In this document: piece by piece, positions 1 through 5,505 of the stretch
Layout: each line of letters opens with the position of its first letter
Numbering within the stretch: the first letter of the stretch is position 1
Assembly (NCBI GenBank): GCA_029259875.1
Contig: JAJDEK010000295.1
Coordinates: forward strand, 1-7,154
Direction of reading: 5' to 3'
DNA from: Planctomycetaceae bacterium
Lineage (GTDB): Bacteria > Planctomycetota > Planctomycetia > Planctomycetales > Planctomycetaceae
DNA length: 7,154 nucleotides
Program-made: the position numbers and the translations under genes
The notes under the pieces: model-generated
Told to the model about the DNA's origin: nothing
Seen by the model: the letters and a program-made list of their open reading frames with translations, nothing else
Databases searched by the model: none

Positions 1-31
1 TCGGATGATAGATAAAAAACCGGGAAAACAT
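1..31 (-). CDS. RND efflux permease, N-terminus only (runs off left edge)
   Basis: Only the first ten codons are in the window, reading MFSRFFIYHP. This matches the usual opening of inner-membrane RND (HAE1/AcrB/MexF-like) transporters, which start with a short amphipathic segment of the type M-F-S-x-F-F-I-x-x-P-I-F just before the first membrane helix. It begins 73 bp downstream of the stop of the periplasmic adaptor on the same strand, the standard adaptor-then-permease order. Together they should form the proton-driven pump and its periplasmic connector. Upstream there is only a weak ribosome-binding match (GGAT, 6-7 bases before the ATG). The motif and the position are seen directly; the identity is inferred from ten residues plus context, so substrate class cannot be judged. 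Confidence 0.75.
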   Translation of the reverse strand, partial: MFSRFFIYHP

Positions 32-104
32 CGTTATCCGTTTCGTTTTTGAATTTTCAGAAAAAGTAATTAATGAAAAATAATTGGATCAGTTCAATCC
101 GCTC

Positions 105-1316
105 TCACTTAGAGGCGGGTGCCGGTTTTGTTTTGTTTTTGCTGGTTTGCGCGTTAGGTTGAGATTGTTTTTGAGGTTTCGCTTGTGCTGGCGGCTCATT
201 CTTAATTGTCACAGGACGACCAGGACGAGCACGCTGAATTCCCTCATAAATATATTTCTCACCGGGTTTGATTCCTTTTAAAATCACCCGCATGTTGTTT
301 TCTAACTGCCCCATCTCAACCGGCCGTTTCTCAACAAGATTATCCTTACCAACAATCAAAAGATATTTCCCTGCGAGATCGGTTCCAATGGCAACATCGT
401 GGACTAACACTGCATTGGGGATAGGGTTCCCTGGAACTCGTACTCGTACGTAGACCCCCGGATAGAGCAGTCCTTTTTTGTTCTCAAGAATCGCCCGCAA
501 CTGGACCGTTCCCGTACCTGAGTCAACCTGGTTACTAACAAAATCAAGAGTCCCCTGATGAGGATACCCTTCTTCATTTGATAGGCCGACGAGTACCTTC
601 AACGGATTTTTTTCATGGGGAGTTTGCTTCCTTTTCAAAGCTTCCAAAAGCAAGCGTTCGCTGGCATCAAAGTAAACATAAATCGGATCCATTGTGACTA
701 TTGTCGTCAGTAGAGTATTATCACCTGAACCGACAAGATTCCCCGCGTCGATTAACGTTCGTCCAATTTCTCCGGTAATGGGGGCATGGATCCTTGTATA
801 ATTTAAATTTATGGTCGCCTGTTCGATATCTGCTTTTGCTCCCATCACACTCGCCTTGGCTTTGTCACGTTCGGCGGTTGCATCATTTAAGTCTTGGGGA
901 GTCACTGCTTTCTTTTTGAAAAGAATCTCATTTCGTTCCAATGTCGCCTGTGAATCGATTAACTGCGCGTTACTAGCAGCCAAAACAGCATTTGCTTTAT
1001 CTAAAATTGCTTGATATTGATCTCGTTCAATTTGAAACAGTAAATCACCTTTCTTCACCATCGTCGATTGCTCAAAATCGACCTTTTCAAGAATACCATC
1101 AACACGAGCCCGAATATCGACGGTTGCAACGGAACCTAATGTGCCCGTGAAATCTTCATTGAATATCACAGTTTTTTGGACTGGCTCTGCTACTGTGACT
1201 GTGGGCGGTTTCATCGGAGCTGGCGGTGGTGGCGCATTACAACCAGAAAATAATATAAGAGGACAAAGCAAGCCAAATATTTTCAGAGAAAGTAATCTTA
1301 TGGGTAGTTCGTTCAC
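105..1316 (-). CDS. RND efflux periplasmic adaptor subunit, lipoprotein (HlyD/AcrA/MexE family)
   Basis: This membrane-fusion protein links an inner-membrane RND pump to an outer-membrane channel. I place the start at GTG 1316 (403 aa) rather than ATG 1409 (434 aa). The GTG follows an AGGGAG ribosome-binding site and gives a normal lipoprotein signal: an Arg/Lys-containing start, a hydrophobic stretch, then the lipobox LFSGC with the acylated Cys at residue 26. Next come a Pro-rich linker, a lipoyl half-motif around ARVDGILEKVDF and VKKGDLLFQI (about 70-96), and an alpha-helical hairpin (about 97-172) with the family-like AVTPQDLNDA turn. The returning lipoyl half is YTRIHAPITGEIG, followed by the beta-barrel and membrane-proximal domains to about 370. 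The last 30 residues are a Lys/Pro/Gln-rich, probably disordered tail, longer than in AcrA. The permease starts 73 bp downstream. Substrate is unknown. Confidence 0.93.
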   Translation of the reverse strand: MNELPIRLLSLKIFGLLCPLILFSGCNAPPPPAPMKPPTVTVAEPVQKTVIFNEDFTGTLGSVATVDIRARVDGILEKVDFEQSTMVKKGDLLFQIERDQYQAILDKANAVLAASNAQLIDSQATLERNEILFKKKAVTPQDLNDATAERDKAKASVMGAKADIEQATINLNYTRIHAPITGEIGRTLIDAGNLVGSGDNTLLTTIVTMDPIYVYFDASERLLLEALKRKQTPHEKNPLKVLVGLSNEEGYPHQGTLDFVSNQVDSGTGTVQLRAILENKKGLLYPGVYVRVRVPGNPIPNAVLVHDVAIGTDLAGKYLLIVGKDNLVEKRPVEMGQLENNMRVILKGIKPGEKYIYEGIQRARPGRPVTIKNEPPAQAKPQKQSQPNAQTSKNKTKPAPASK

Positions 1317-1320
1317 AGCG

Positions 1321-1327
1321 CTCCCTT
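1321..1327 (-). promoter_or_regulatory. Ribosome-binding site that decides the adaptor start
   Basis: Read on the minus strand this is AAGGGAG, ending four bases before GTG 1316. It is the best Shine-Dalgarno match near the gene. The GTG it serves puts the signal peptide at the extreme N-terminus. The upstream ATG at 1409 would add 31 polar residues ahead of the lipoprotein signal and has no comparable site. Confidence 0.7.
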
Positions 1328-1337
1328 TGATATCATA

Positions 1338-1355
1338 CAAGACAGATTTGTCTTG
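1338..1355. promoter_or_regulatory. Perfect 7-bp inverted repeat upstream of the efflux operon
   Basis: CAAGACA and TGTCTTG form a perfect inverted repeat around a 4-base GATT spacer. It lies about 22 bp upstream of the preferred adaptor start, inside the divergent spacer between the efflux operon and the CorA-like gene. The size suits an operator for a dimeric repressor such as TetR or MarR, which often control RND operons, or a small 5'-leader hairpin. No regulator gene is visible in the window. The symmetry is seen directly; the role is inference. Confidence 0.4.
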
Positions 1356-1472
1356 AGAATTGATGAATCCTGATCGCTTCCAATTCACTTTGAATGGTCT
1401 AACAGGCATACTACAAATATAAACACTTCAATTGCAATTCTCATCTCCTCGAAAAAGAGTCTGGATAGAAAG

Positions 1473-2222
1473 ATGCATGAATCTACCTTACTGCCGGCAA
1501 CCTGGAATGTGCCCATCGAATTCCAAGATCGGCTTGGAAAACGAGCAGGTCGGCAACGTACAATGGAAGCAGAAGGACACTTGCTCATTATTCTACACGC
1601 GCCTCCCAAACCTGACGATATGAATCGTAAAGGGCAGTTTTTCTGGAGAGAGCCTAATGCGATCTGGCATGACACTGAATTTCAAGGTGGAACCGATGCC
1701 TTAAATCGTCACCTACATGAATATGAAAAACTTCTAGAAGACTTTGACGATAAAGTAGATCAGGCAACTAGCTCGTTTCAATATCTCGAAGTCTTAAATC
1801 ATGTGGGACCGGTATATCGGTCTTTGTGCCATGCAACCCAGGCATTACAGACGGCGCGTGAAGCGATTCCGAAAGATAAATTTCTCATCGATTATCGCGA
1901 CACTGCCTATCGGTTAGAACGGATGGCAGAATTGCTGATTGAAGATGCAAAAAATTCATTGGAATATATCGTCGCAAAACGAGCTGAAGAACAAGCGGAA
2001 GTTTCTGCTCGGATTGAGTTGTCTTCACATCGTTTGAACTTGCTGATCGCCTACTTCTTTCCGATCGCCACTTTGAGCACGATCTTTGGCGCAAATTTTC
2101 GTCATGGATTCGAACAATTCATGACGCCTTTTCCATTCTTGATCATGGTAGGAGCAGGCTTGAGTTTAGGATTGTTAATCCATCTTTTTTTAAAAAAAGG
2201 AACCACTCGAAAAAACAATTAG
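1473..2222 (+). CDS. CorA-like two-TM membrane protein with GAN in place of GMN
   Basis: The 249-residue protein has CorA/ZntB-type architecture: a soluble, largely helical N-terminal part, a long charged helix (about 140-187), and two C-terminal membrane segments (about 188-206 and 219-240), ending in a Lys/Arg-rich tail that fits a cytoplasmic C-terminus. CorA proteins are pentameric channels for Mg2+ or other divalent cations, and the end of TM1 normally carries GMN. Here the equivalent spot reads IFGANF (G206-A207-N208), and the following loop (RHGFEQFMTPF) lacks a recognisable MPEL. At 249 aa it is shorter than typical CorA (about 315-350). The N-terminus has a distinctive patch, W-x-V-P-x-x-F-x-x-R-L-G then GRQR and GHLLIILHAPPKPD. 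A weak GGAT precedes the ATG. I am fairly sure of the superfamily and unsure that it transports Mg2+. Confidence 0.75.
   Translation: MHESTLLPATWNVPIEFQDRLGKRAGRQRTMEAEGHLLIILHAPPKPDDMNRKGQFFWREPNAIWHDTEFQGGTDALNRHLHEYEKLLEDFDDKVDQATSSFQYLEVLNHVGPVYRSLCHATQALQTAREAIPKDKFLIDYRDTAYRLERMAELLIEDAKNSLEYIVAKRAEEQAEVSARIELSSHRLNLLIAYFFPIATLSTIFGANFRHGFEQFMTPFPFLIMVGAGLSLGLLIHLFLKKGTTRKNN
2184..2199. repeat. T7/A7 palindrome inside the 3' end of the CorA-like gene
   Basis: A run of seven T directly followed by seven A, flanked by C and G, gives a perfect 16-bp palindrome. It encodes L-F-L-K-K at the end of TM2, so it is coding sequence. Homopolymer runs of this length are prone to slippage. It sits just before the short convergent junction with the monooxygenase gene, but its A/T-only stem is too weak to call a terminator. 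Confidence 0.5.
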
Positions 2223-2249
2223 ATTTGCAATTCCACTAGTTTGTAGAAA

Positions 2250-3422
2250 TCATCTCTCACCAACTTTGCTCTGCAACCAACCCGTTTTAAATCCACAAAG
2301 TGTCTTTAACATTTGTTCCCGTAGAACGGGAACCTGGCACATCACCGGCAAGGTTACATCACGCCCCCAGCCTTTCACTATTCCATCAGATTGAAAAAAG
2401 GGAGTCAACCAGCGTGTAATGTGTTGGTAAAAACGAATCTTATTTTTTCTGAGAGACTCATAGAGTAAACAAGCAGTTCGAAAGTCAGTTTCCTGTTTCA
2501 AGCATTTTGCAAATGCCCATGCATCCTCAAGCGCCAAATTAGCTCCCTGCCCTAAATGCGGGCTTGTCGGATGAGCGGCATCACCCAGGAAGACAATGCG
2601 TTCTGCCGACCAGGACTTCATTGAAACACTACGGTAGGTGGTAAACGTCAGTTCCTCAAGTGAATTGATTCGAGCCACCAGTTCCTCAGCTTGAGGACAA
2701 AGACGCAAGACTTCACTTTTCCAGACATCCACTCCTTGTTGTTGAAATCTATCAAACTGATTCGCCGTCAATCCCCAAAAGAAACTGCACTCCCGATTGC
2801 CGATCGGTAAGAGTCCCGCTAACTTTTTTGTTCCTTCTACTACTTGAAACAATCTGTCATCGACGGCTGTGCAAACACCAGTTGTCCAGAGCGCCCCGTA
2901 TGCATATTCAACACTGTGATGAACGATTCCTGAAGCAAGCCTTAGCCCAGAGCGGGCTCCATCTGTGGCAATCAAAAAATCAAACGGTTCTGTTTGATCA
3001 TTTGATTCCAGTTCCAAAGAAACCCCTGACTCAGAAAGATGGTAAGCCACGATTCGAGTATCTTCCTGAACCACCACCCCGCCTTGTTTTGCCAAAGTCA
3101 GCAACGCGCTAAATAACCGACCGCGATGTACTCCTAAGCCATAGAGATCAGTTCTGAGACGTTGATACTCCAATTGAACCAGTCGTTTCCCTGAATGTTT
3201 GAGGGCCTCTATAAAATTCAATTGCGCAGACTGCTGATAAATCTCTTCATAAATGCCGAGCGATTTCAGGACTGATTGTCCGATCGGCTGGATTAGAATC
3301 CCTGCACCAATGGGCCCGCAGTGCTGTGCCTGCTCAAATATGGTAACCTCGTGTCCTTGAGAAGACAGAAGATAGCCTGCTGCAGTTCCCGCGATGCCAC
3401 CTCCCGCAATAGCGATTTTCAT
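2250..3422 (-). CDS. FAD-dependent monooxygenase (PHBH/salicylate hydroxylase-like, group A)
   Basis: The 390-residue protein is a single-component flavin hydroxylase of the UbiH/PHBH/salicylate-hydroxylase superfamily, which uses NAD(P)H and O2 to hydroxylate mostly aromatic substrates. All three family fingerprints are present. The N-terminal Rossmann motif G-x-G-x-x-G is G7-G9-G12, with E30 closing the second strand (VTIFE) to bind the FAD ribose. The DG motif is ATDGARSGLR, with D154-G155. The GD motif is FLGDAAHPTSPHLGQGAN, with G280-D281 and P285, running into NLALEDA. Arg100 in GVHRGRL fits the conserved RxxL region. Length is normal and there is no signal peptide, so it should be cytoplasmic. 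The gene stands alone, converging on the CorA-like gene with 27 bp between stops. Substrate cannot be read from the sequence; the quinone-pathway and catabolic branches are not separable here. Confidence 0.9.
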   Translation of the reverse strand: MKIAIAGGGIAGTAAGYLLSSQGHEVTIFEQAQHCGPIGAGILIQPIGQSVLKSLGIYEEIYQQSAQLNFIEALKHSGKRLVQLEYQRLRTDLYGLGVHRGRLFSALLTLAKQGGVVVQEDTRIVAYHLSESGVSLELESNDQTEPFDFLIATDGARSGLRLASGIVHHSVEYAYGALWTTGVCTAVDDRLFQVVEGTKKLAGLLPIGNRECSFFWGLTANQFDRFQQQGVDVWKSEVLRLCPQAEELVARINSLEELTFTTYRSVSMKSWSAERIVFLGDAAHPTSPHLGQGANLALEDAWAFAKCLKQETDFRTACLLYESLRKNKIRFYQHITRWLTPFFQSDGIVKGWGRDVTLPVMCQVPVLREQMLKTLCGFKTGWLQSKVGER

Positions 3423-3636
3423 AAAACTGACTCGGTAAATGTTGATTGGTTGTGATTACTTCTCAAACGGCGTCTTTATAATTTTAATAGCGAATCACTG
3501 ACATCTTGAGAAGATGAGATTCTATTTCGAAGTGTCACTTTCTTTTCTGATACTGATTGCCTATCTTAATATTCACTGTGCTGATCTGTGAATCACAACG
3601 CTCAATAGCATTAAATTCATCCAGGAATAACAACCC
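3423..3636. promoter_or_regulatory. Divergent promoter region between monooxygenase and M81 genes
   Basis: This 214-bp non-coding spacer separates two divergently read genes, so it should carry both promoters. Visible structure includes a perfect 6-bp-arm palindrome at 3502-3516, a 9-bp inverted repeat with arms at 3449-3457 (GTTGTGATT) and 3591-3599 (AATCACAAC), and an odd-centred palindrome GTGAATCAC at 3588-3596. AATCAC occurs again at 3493-3498. On the minus strand a TATAAA around 3475-3480 could be a -10 for the monooxygenase gene, without a good -35. An AGGA at 3623-3626, ten bases before the M81 ATG, is a weak ribosome-binding site. Confidence 0.45.
3502..3516. promoter_or_regulatory. 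Palindrome CATCTT-GAG-AAGATG, possible operator
   Basis: Two perfect 6-bp arms flank a 3-base centre. The element lies 80 bp upstream of the monooxygenase start and about 120 bp upstream of the M81 start, a plausible place for a transcription-factor site acting on either gene. No regulator is encoded nearby. Function is inference only. Confidence 0.3.
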
Positions 3637-5136
3637 ATGAGAATTGCGGCCGGTGGTGTGCTCCACGAAACAAGCACCTATTCATCTCTGCCTACAACCC
3701 TTAATGATTTTATCAATGACCGCGGCTTATATCGCGGGCAAGAAATCATGGAGACTTTCCCCGGCTCAAATGTCTGTATCGGTGGTTTTATAGATGGAGC
3801 AAAAAAACATGGTTTTGAGTTAGTTCCTCTGCTATGGACATTCGCTTTTCCTAGTGGATTGATCGAACGAAAAACTTATGATGCATTACTGGATGAATTT
3901 CTACAACGTCTCAAAGAGGCAGAAGCAGACGGCCCCCTGGATGGAGTGCTGCTGGACCTTCACGGAGCGATGGTGATCGACGGTATCGAAGATGGGGACG
4001 GACACTTTATTTCTAAAGTCCGGGAATACATTGGCTCCGAGCGTCCTATCCTGGTCACCCCCGACTTGCATGGAAATCACACTGCACTGCGCGTGCAAGA
4101 AGCAACTGCCATTTTAGGATATGATACGTATCCTCATATTGATATGAATGAACGTGGTCAGGAAGCAGCAGATCTCATCGTTCGTATTATTCAAGACAAT
4201 GTAAAACCGGTGATGTCATTATATCAGCTCCCCTTTTTCTGGAGCACCGCCTGTCAGGTAACGGCGCATCAACCGATGAAGGAAGTAATGGACTATGCAC
4301 ACGAAATTGAATCTCGCCCTGGGATTCTGAGTGTGACTGTTTCTACTGGATTTCCTTGGGCAGATATTCCAGACGTTGGTCCCTCGATTATTGTTGTTGC
4401 CGATAATGACCAGGGTTTGGCTGACAAAACTGCCGAGGAATTCGGTTCCTGGATCTGGGAACGACGACGACGTTGGTACCAACTTCCTTTTTCTGTAAAG
4501 GATGCCATCAAACAAGGACAGGAAATTGGCAAGTTCCCGATCATTCTCGCCGATCATGCCGACAACACGGGCGGCGGGACTGCCGGTGATTCCACAGAAA
4601 TCCTGCAAACGTTTCTCGATCAAAAATTAGACAAGGCTCTAATCTTATATATCGTCGATCCCGAAGTCGTTGCGCTCGCACAAAAAGCGGGTGTCGGTGG
4701 AGTCATCGAAACAGAAGTCGGGGGTAAGTCCCATCCGATTCAAGGGCCACCGGTCAGAATGAAGGCAGAAGTAAAAGCACTTTCAGAAGGGAAATTCAAA
4801 TATGATGGCCCAATGTATGCAGGGTTGTCTGGTAATATGGGCTCCTCTGCCTGGATTCAGCAGGATGGTATTTCAGTTGTTGTGGTCACGGCACGAGAGC
4901 AGCCCTTCGGTCCCGCTTTCTCAAAAACGCTGGGGATCGACTGTGAAGCGATGAATTATATCTCAGTCAAATCCTCGGCTCATTTCCGAGCCAGCTTCGA
5001 GCCATTTGCTGGTTCGATCTTCAACGTCGAAGCCAAAGCGATTCATACACATGATTTCGCCAAGCTCAATCATCAACATAGAAAACAGGATTTCTACCCC
5101 GTTGAAATCCCCTACGACAGCGCGCCAGAAATTTAG
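3637..5136 (+). CDS. M81 family metallopeptidase (MlrC-like)
   Basis: The 499-residue protein belongs to the M81 family, named for MlrC, which cleaves linearised microcystin peptides in sphingomonads. Family landmarks appear in order: GGVLHETSTY at residues 4-13 (H10-E11), DLHGAM at 107-112, EDGDG at 118-122, TPDLHGN at 141-147 (D143, H145), YPHIDMNERG at 165-174 (H167), then the C-terminal MlrC domain opening with ADHADNTGGGTAGDST at 305-320 and closing with ISVKSSAHFRASF. The D-x-H pair with the later His, together with N-terminal H-E, fits a zinc-binding centre, though the ligand assignment is mine. Length matches the family and I see no signal peptide. The start is fixed by the conserved M-R-I-A-x-G-G opening. 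Family membership is near certain. Microcystin degradation should not be assumed, because the family is widespread in bacteria with no mlrA/B genes, and none are seen here. Confidence 0.93.
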   Translation: MRIAAGGVLHETSTYSSLPTTLNDFINDRGLYRGQEIMETFPGSNVCIGGFIDGAKKHGFELVPLLWTFAFPSGLIERKTYDALLDEFLQRLKEAEADGPLDGVLLDLHGAMVIDGIEDGDGHFISKVREYIGSERPILVTPDLHGNHTALRVQEATAILGYDTYPHIDMNERGQEAADLIVRIIQDNVKPVMSLYQLPFFWSTACQVTAHQPMKEVMDYAHEIESRPGILSVTVSTGFPWADIPDVGPSIIVVADNDQGLADKTAEEFGSWIWERRRRWYQLPFSVKDAIKQGQEIGKFPIILADHADNTGGGTAGDSTEILQTFLDQKLDKALILYIVDPEVVALAQKAGVGGVIETEVGGKSHPIQGPPVRMKAEVKALSEGKFKYDGPMYAGLSGNMGSSAWIQQDGISVVVVTAREQPFGPAFSKTLGIDCEAMNYISVKSSAHFRASFEPFAGSIFNVEAKAIHTHDFAKLNHQHRKQDFYPVEIPYDSAPEI

Positions 5137-5144
5137 ACAAGCTT

Positions 5145-5492
5145 TTAGCTACCCTTTAACTTGAAATCCCATTCCTTTAAGAGATTCACGAACACGATCC
5201 AGTTGATCGCCTTGAATTCGAGTTCTTCCTCTTTTAAAGCACCACCGGCTCCACATTGAGACTTCAATTGTTTCAATAACTCAGGCAGGTCATTCCCTTC
5301 CTCAGGTAAGCCACGCACTACTGTCACACGTTTTCCCTTTTTCCGTTTTTCAATAGCCAGTCGGGCAGTCTGTTGTTCAGGTGGGATACGAAAAGGAGGC
5401 TCTGGCGGACAAATACATTCCTCTTCTAATTGATCACACTTTTCGCAACGTGGCGGGCGATCAAAGGGTGTCCCTTCAAATAAGCGCATCAT
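5145..5492 (-). CDS. SUI1/eIF1-like translation factor (YciH family), frameshifted near the C-terminus
   Basis: SUI1-domain proteins bind the small ribosomal subunit and influence start-codon selection. Residues 1-30 carry Cys16-x-x-Cys19 and Cys26-x-Cys28, a probable zinc-binding knuckle like that of DENR-type relatives. The SUI1 core follows: [20 protein letters not shown] (50-69), a helix, then [15 protein letters not shown]. After Glu92 the family expects I/L-Q-G-D. The actual frame reads FKAINWIVF and ends at TAA 5145. The -1 frame, open from the same point, gives [15 protein letters not shown] and ends MGFQVKG with TAG at 5149-5151, a textbook SUI1 ending. One base appears missing at 5214-5219, where GAAATTC has become GAATTC. 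Possible causes are a sequencing error, a true mutation, or recoding. It starts 13 bp after the uup stop. Of the two adjacent ATGs, the one at 5489 is better spaced (6 bases) from AAGGAG. Confidence 0.88.
   Translation of the reverse strand: MMRLFEGTPFDRPPRCEKCDQLEEECICPPEPPFRIPPEQQTARLAIEKRKKGKRVTVVRGLPEEGNDLPELLKQLKSQCGAGGALKEEELEFKAINWIVFVNLLKEWDFKLKGS
5214..5219 (-). other. Frameshift point in the SUI1-like gene
   Basis: The bases read GAATTC, where alignment to the SUI1 family motif would need GAAATTC (Glu-Ile-Gln follows). One A in a short run seems lost. All sequence on both sides is open in the two frames concerned, and the restored product would be 114 aa, normal for this family. 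Confidence 0.75.
5232..5238 (-). other. In-frame slippery heptamer T TTA AAA (possible -1 recoding site)
   Basis: On the minus strand the codons are GCT TTA AAA GAG, so TTTAAAA lies in the X-XXY-YYZ register that allows tandem -1 slippage. A GGAG ends ten bases upstream, the same spacing as the stimulatory Shine-Dalgarno in E. coli dnaX. The -1 frame is open from here through the IQGD motif to TAG. Downstream only a small hairpin is visible (CGATC-AACTG-GATCG, about 22 bases on), farther away than usual. The residues after Lys87 look more SUI1-like in the original frame, so I favour a simple base loss. Confidence 0.25.
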
Positions 5493-5495
5493 CGA

Positions 5496-5501
5496 CTCCT
5501 T
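5496..5501 (-). promoter_or_regulatory. Strong ribosome-binding site of the SUI1-like gene
   Basis: AAGGAG is a near-perfect Shine-Dalgarno, lying within the 13 bp between the uup stop and the start. It is three bases from the first ATG and six from the second, so the second (5489) is probably the main start. Its position supports translation of both genes from one message. Confidence 0.75.
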
Positions 5502-5505
5502 CTCG

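Larger units (their letters stand above)
1317..1472. promoter_or_regulatory. Divergent promoter region between efflux operon and CorA-like gene
   Basis: This 156-bp A/T-rich spacer must hold promoters for both directions. Besides the dyad at 1338-1355 it contains a 10-bp palindrome, AATTGCAATT, at 1430-1439. A TATAAA at 1418-1423 could be a -10 element for the rightward gene, but no well-spaced -35 box accompanies it. I cannot place a transcription start with confidence. Confidence 0.45.

Noticed and set aside
84..281. Plus-strand 65-codon open frame with a hydrophobic, Arg/Leu-rich product
   Set aside because: It is the antisense shadow of the adaptor's Lys/Pro/Gln-rich tail; its composition is explained by that overlap.
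1317..1409. ATG at 1409 as the start of the efflux adaptor
   Set aside because: It would place 31 polar residues ahead of the lipoprotein signal peptide and lacks a good ribosome-binding site. GTG 1316 has AGGGAG and a standard signal.
1385..1675. Minus-strand 96-codon open frame
   Set aside because: It overlaps the conserved N-terminal patch of the CorA-like gene and has no recognisable features of its own.
2184..2199. T7/A7 palindrome as an intrinsic terminator
   Set aside because: The stem would be A-U only with no G/C pairs beyond the closing one, and it lies inside coding sequence upstream of the stop.
4219..4623. Minus-strand 134-codon open frame (and a nested 83-codon frame)
   Set aside because: It is antisense to the conserved M81 coding region and has no motif or ribosome-binding site that I can support.
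5140..5150. AGCT-TTT-AGCT as a terminator between the M81 and SUI1-like genes
   Set aside because: A 4-bp stem with no following T run is too weak, and it overlaps the SUI1 stop codons. The two genes converge with almost no spacer, so termination probably occurs within the opposite coding regions or by Rho.
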